NCBI RefSeq assembly: GCF_000808575.1
Contig: NZ_JWLW01000006.1
Location: 54,844 to 118,843 of the forward strand
Length of the DNA stretch: 64,000 nt
Source: Alteromonas marina
GTDB taxonomy: Bacteria; Pseudomonadota; Gammaproteobacteria; Enterobacterales; Alteromonadaceae
Direction of reading: 5' to 3'
In this document: positions 62,716-64,000 of the stretch, in pieces
How positions within the stretch are numbered: position 1 is the stretch's first letter
How the letters are laid out: the number at the start of each line of letters is the position of its first letter
Made by a program: the position numbers and the translations under genes
Notes under the pieces: generated by a model
What the model was told of the DNA's origin: nothing
Database searches by the model: none
What the model saw: the letters and a program-made list of their open reading frames with translations, nothing else

Positions 62716-62759
62716 GGTTATACGTTTTCCATTCTTTTTTACAGCGGTTTGATTAACAA
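62716..62759 (-). promoter_or_regulatory. Candidate galM promoter with degenerate GalR-type operator
   Basis: Minus strand: -35 TTGTTA at 62754-62759, 17 bp spacer, -10 AAGAAT at 62731-62736 (each 4 of 6 matches). GGTTATACGTTTTCC at 62716-62730 resembles the other operators and lies at the expected start point. It is weaker than the galTK site. Confidence 0.5.
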
Positions 62760-62872
62760 TCATAGAAGGTAAAACCACTTAGGTAATCTAACGCTCTTCA
62801 TCTCTCTAATGCATCTCAGTCCCGTAAAAGACACCACAAGCTAAGCGTTAGAATTTTATCTTTTTTTGTAAA

Positions 62873-62878
62873 TATAAT
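62873..62878 (+). promoter_or_regulatory. -10 element of the galR-like gene
   Basis: A perfect TATAAT 61 bp before the ATG, with no good -35 at the usual distance. The gap 62611-62938 holds only this and the galM promoter region. Confidence 0.5.
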
Positions 62879-62938
62879 GTACGCTATGGCAATCAGGTCA
62901 ATCGACACTCCACGCAATAAAACGAAGTTTGAAAGAAA

Positions 62939-63940
62939 ATGGCAACAATAAAAGATATCGCCCAAGCCGCTGGCGTTTCATTAGCGACCGTATCAAGAGT
63001 TATTAATAATGGTCCTAAAGTGGGCAATGATACTCGCAAGCGTGTCAAAAAAATCATGGAAGAAATGGGTTATCGTCCCAACGCTAATGCGCGGGCACTT
63101 GTAACTAAACGTAGCGCATCTTTAGGCGTTGTCATTGCTGAGCTCCACGACCCATTTTTCGCTATGTTAGCCCACGGTGTGGAGTCCATTACCCGCAAAA
63201 ATAACGTTCAAATTTTATTAAGTGCCGGCTCTATTGAAAAAGAGACTGAACTTCGCGCTATTGAAACACTGCTAGAGCATCGAGTAGAAGCCATGGTAGT
63301 GCACAGCAAAGCACTTGATGACGAGACCCTGATCGGTTTTGCAAACCAAGTTCCAGGCTTTGTATTAATTAACCGCTATATACCAGAGATAGCAAATCGT
63401 TGTGTATGGCTTGATAACGTAACCGGTGGTCGCCTTATGGCGGAATATGCCATCAACCAAGGCCATGAACATGTCGCGGTGATAAGCAGTCAGTATCGCA
63501 TAGACGATCCTAATCATCGCCTCGAAGGGATTAGAAACGCAGTTAACAATGCGAATTTAAGCTTGCCTGAAAGCATGATTGAGTATGCTACGCCCGATCA
63601 GGAAGGTGGTGAACTGGCAATGCAAAACTTGCTTGCTACTGGTGCAAAATTCACTGCTGTTTTGGCTTATAACGATGCTATGGCATCTGGTGCTATGACC
63701 ATGCTGCAGGACCATGGTATTTCAGTTCCAGAACAAGTTTCTGTGATGGGGTACGATGATGTGCTGTTAGCAAAGTACTGTCGGCCCAAATTAACCACGC
63801 TGCGTTATCCCGTTGAAATGATGGCCGCGAAAGCGGCTGAGCTGGCGTTAAAGTATGCATCTGGGAGTAAACCAGAAGAAGGGTTAACCTTCAAATATAC
63901 ACCTACGGTAGTTAAACGAGATTCTGTAGTAAGGGTTTAA
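62939..63940 (+). CDS. galR: LacI-family transcriptional repressor, GalR-like
   Basis: 333 residues. The N-terminal helix-turn-helix and hinge (ATIKDIAQAAGVSLATVSRVINNGPKVG, YRPNANARALVTKRS) are followed by the periplasmic-binding-like core (LGVVIAELHDPFFAMLAHGVE, FVLINRYIPEIANRCVWLDN, VLAYNDAMASGAMTMLQDHGISVPEQVSVMGYDDV). It is close to GalR/GalS in the hinge and in YIPEIANRC. Divergent from galM. The AAACGTTT palindromes at the receptor, galT and galM promoters are its likely targets. The symbol is by position and similarity. Confidence 0.88.
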   Translation: MATIKDIAQAAGVSLATVSRVINNGPKVGNDTRKRVKKIMEEMGYRPNANARALVTKRSASLGVVIAELHDPFFAMLAHGVESITRKNNVQILLSAGSIEKETELRAIETLLEHRVEAMVVHSKALDDETLIGFANQVPGFVLINRYIPEIANRCVWLDNVTGGRLMAEYAINQGHEHVAVISSQYRIDDPNHRLEGIRNAVNNANLSLPESMIEYATPDQEGGELAMQNLLATGAKFTAVLAYNDAMASGAMTMLQDHGISVPEQVSVMGYDDVLLAKYCRPKLTTLRYPVEMMAAKAAELALKYASGSKPEEGLTFKYTPTVVKRDSVVRV

Positions 63941-63983
63941 CCTTCGCTTAATTTGCGATAGCTTTCATAGGACGCAAAATGAA

Positions 63984-64000
63984 CACCCGCCATTGGCGGG
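63984..64000 (+). terminator. Hairpin after the galR-like gene, cut by the window edge
   Basis: CCCGCC ATT GGCGGG. Any T tract would lie beyond base 64000, so its function as terminator cannot be judged fully. Confidence 0.55.

Overview
The window reads as a chromosomal segment of a marine gammaproteobacterium of the Alteromonas type. This rests on family knowledge, not a database search. The grounds are an ArcA nearly colinear with the enteric protein, an MSHA pilus operon next to mreBCD, a TonB-dependent receptor paired with sodium/solute symporters, and GlpR and GalR-type operators. Coding density is high. I saw no tRNA, rRNA, CRISPR array, insertion sequence or prophage.

Layout. 1-4.8 kb (+): end of rsmC, glycogen synthase glgA, a membrane histidine kinase, and arcA. 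4.9-9 kb: cytoplasmic beta-galactosidase lacZ (-) facing an AraC-type regulator (+). 9-22.3 kb: a housekeeping block of pmbA(-), yjgA/darP(+), a small unknown gene(+), then a tightly overlapped minus-strand series tldD, nitrilase, yhdP, rng, maf, mreD, mreC, mreB (listed by position; transcription runs from mreB towards tldD). 22.7-39.6 kb (-): a nearly complete MSHA type IV pilus operon, transcribed mshI, a second mshI-like gene (PilN-like), mshJ, K, L, M, N, E, G, F, B, A, C, D, O, P, Q. Just upstream lies a second MshF-like gene (39.8-40.3 kb), then a histidine phosphatase.

41.2-45.5 kb: glycerol catabolism, glpD(-), glpR(-), glpK(+). 45.8-63.9 kb: a galactoside/galactose locus with a TonB-dependent receptor, symporter and GH36 alpha-galactosidase (+). 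Then on the minus strand come a TPR protein, a secreted alpha/beta hydrolase, a solute-binding-like protein, ssb, a second symporter, galK, galT and galM. A LacI-family regulator (galR-like, +) closes the window.

How it fits together. The receptor and a symporter could bring a small galactoside into the cell. The alpha-galactosidase, which has no signal peptide, would release galactose for GalM/GalK/GalT. If the aglycone is glycerol, GlpK and GlpD would take it into glycolysis. Three copies of a TAAACGTTTA-like palindrome sit at the predicted transcription starts of the receptor operon, galTK and galM, which argues for one GalR-type regulon. In Vibrio and Shewanella the MSHA locus lies between ssb and mreB. 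Here the same two borders are present, but about 17 kb of glycerol and galactoside genes lie between mshI and ssb, and gal genes continue beyond ssb.
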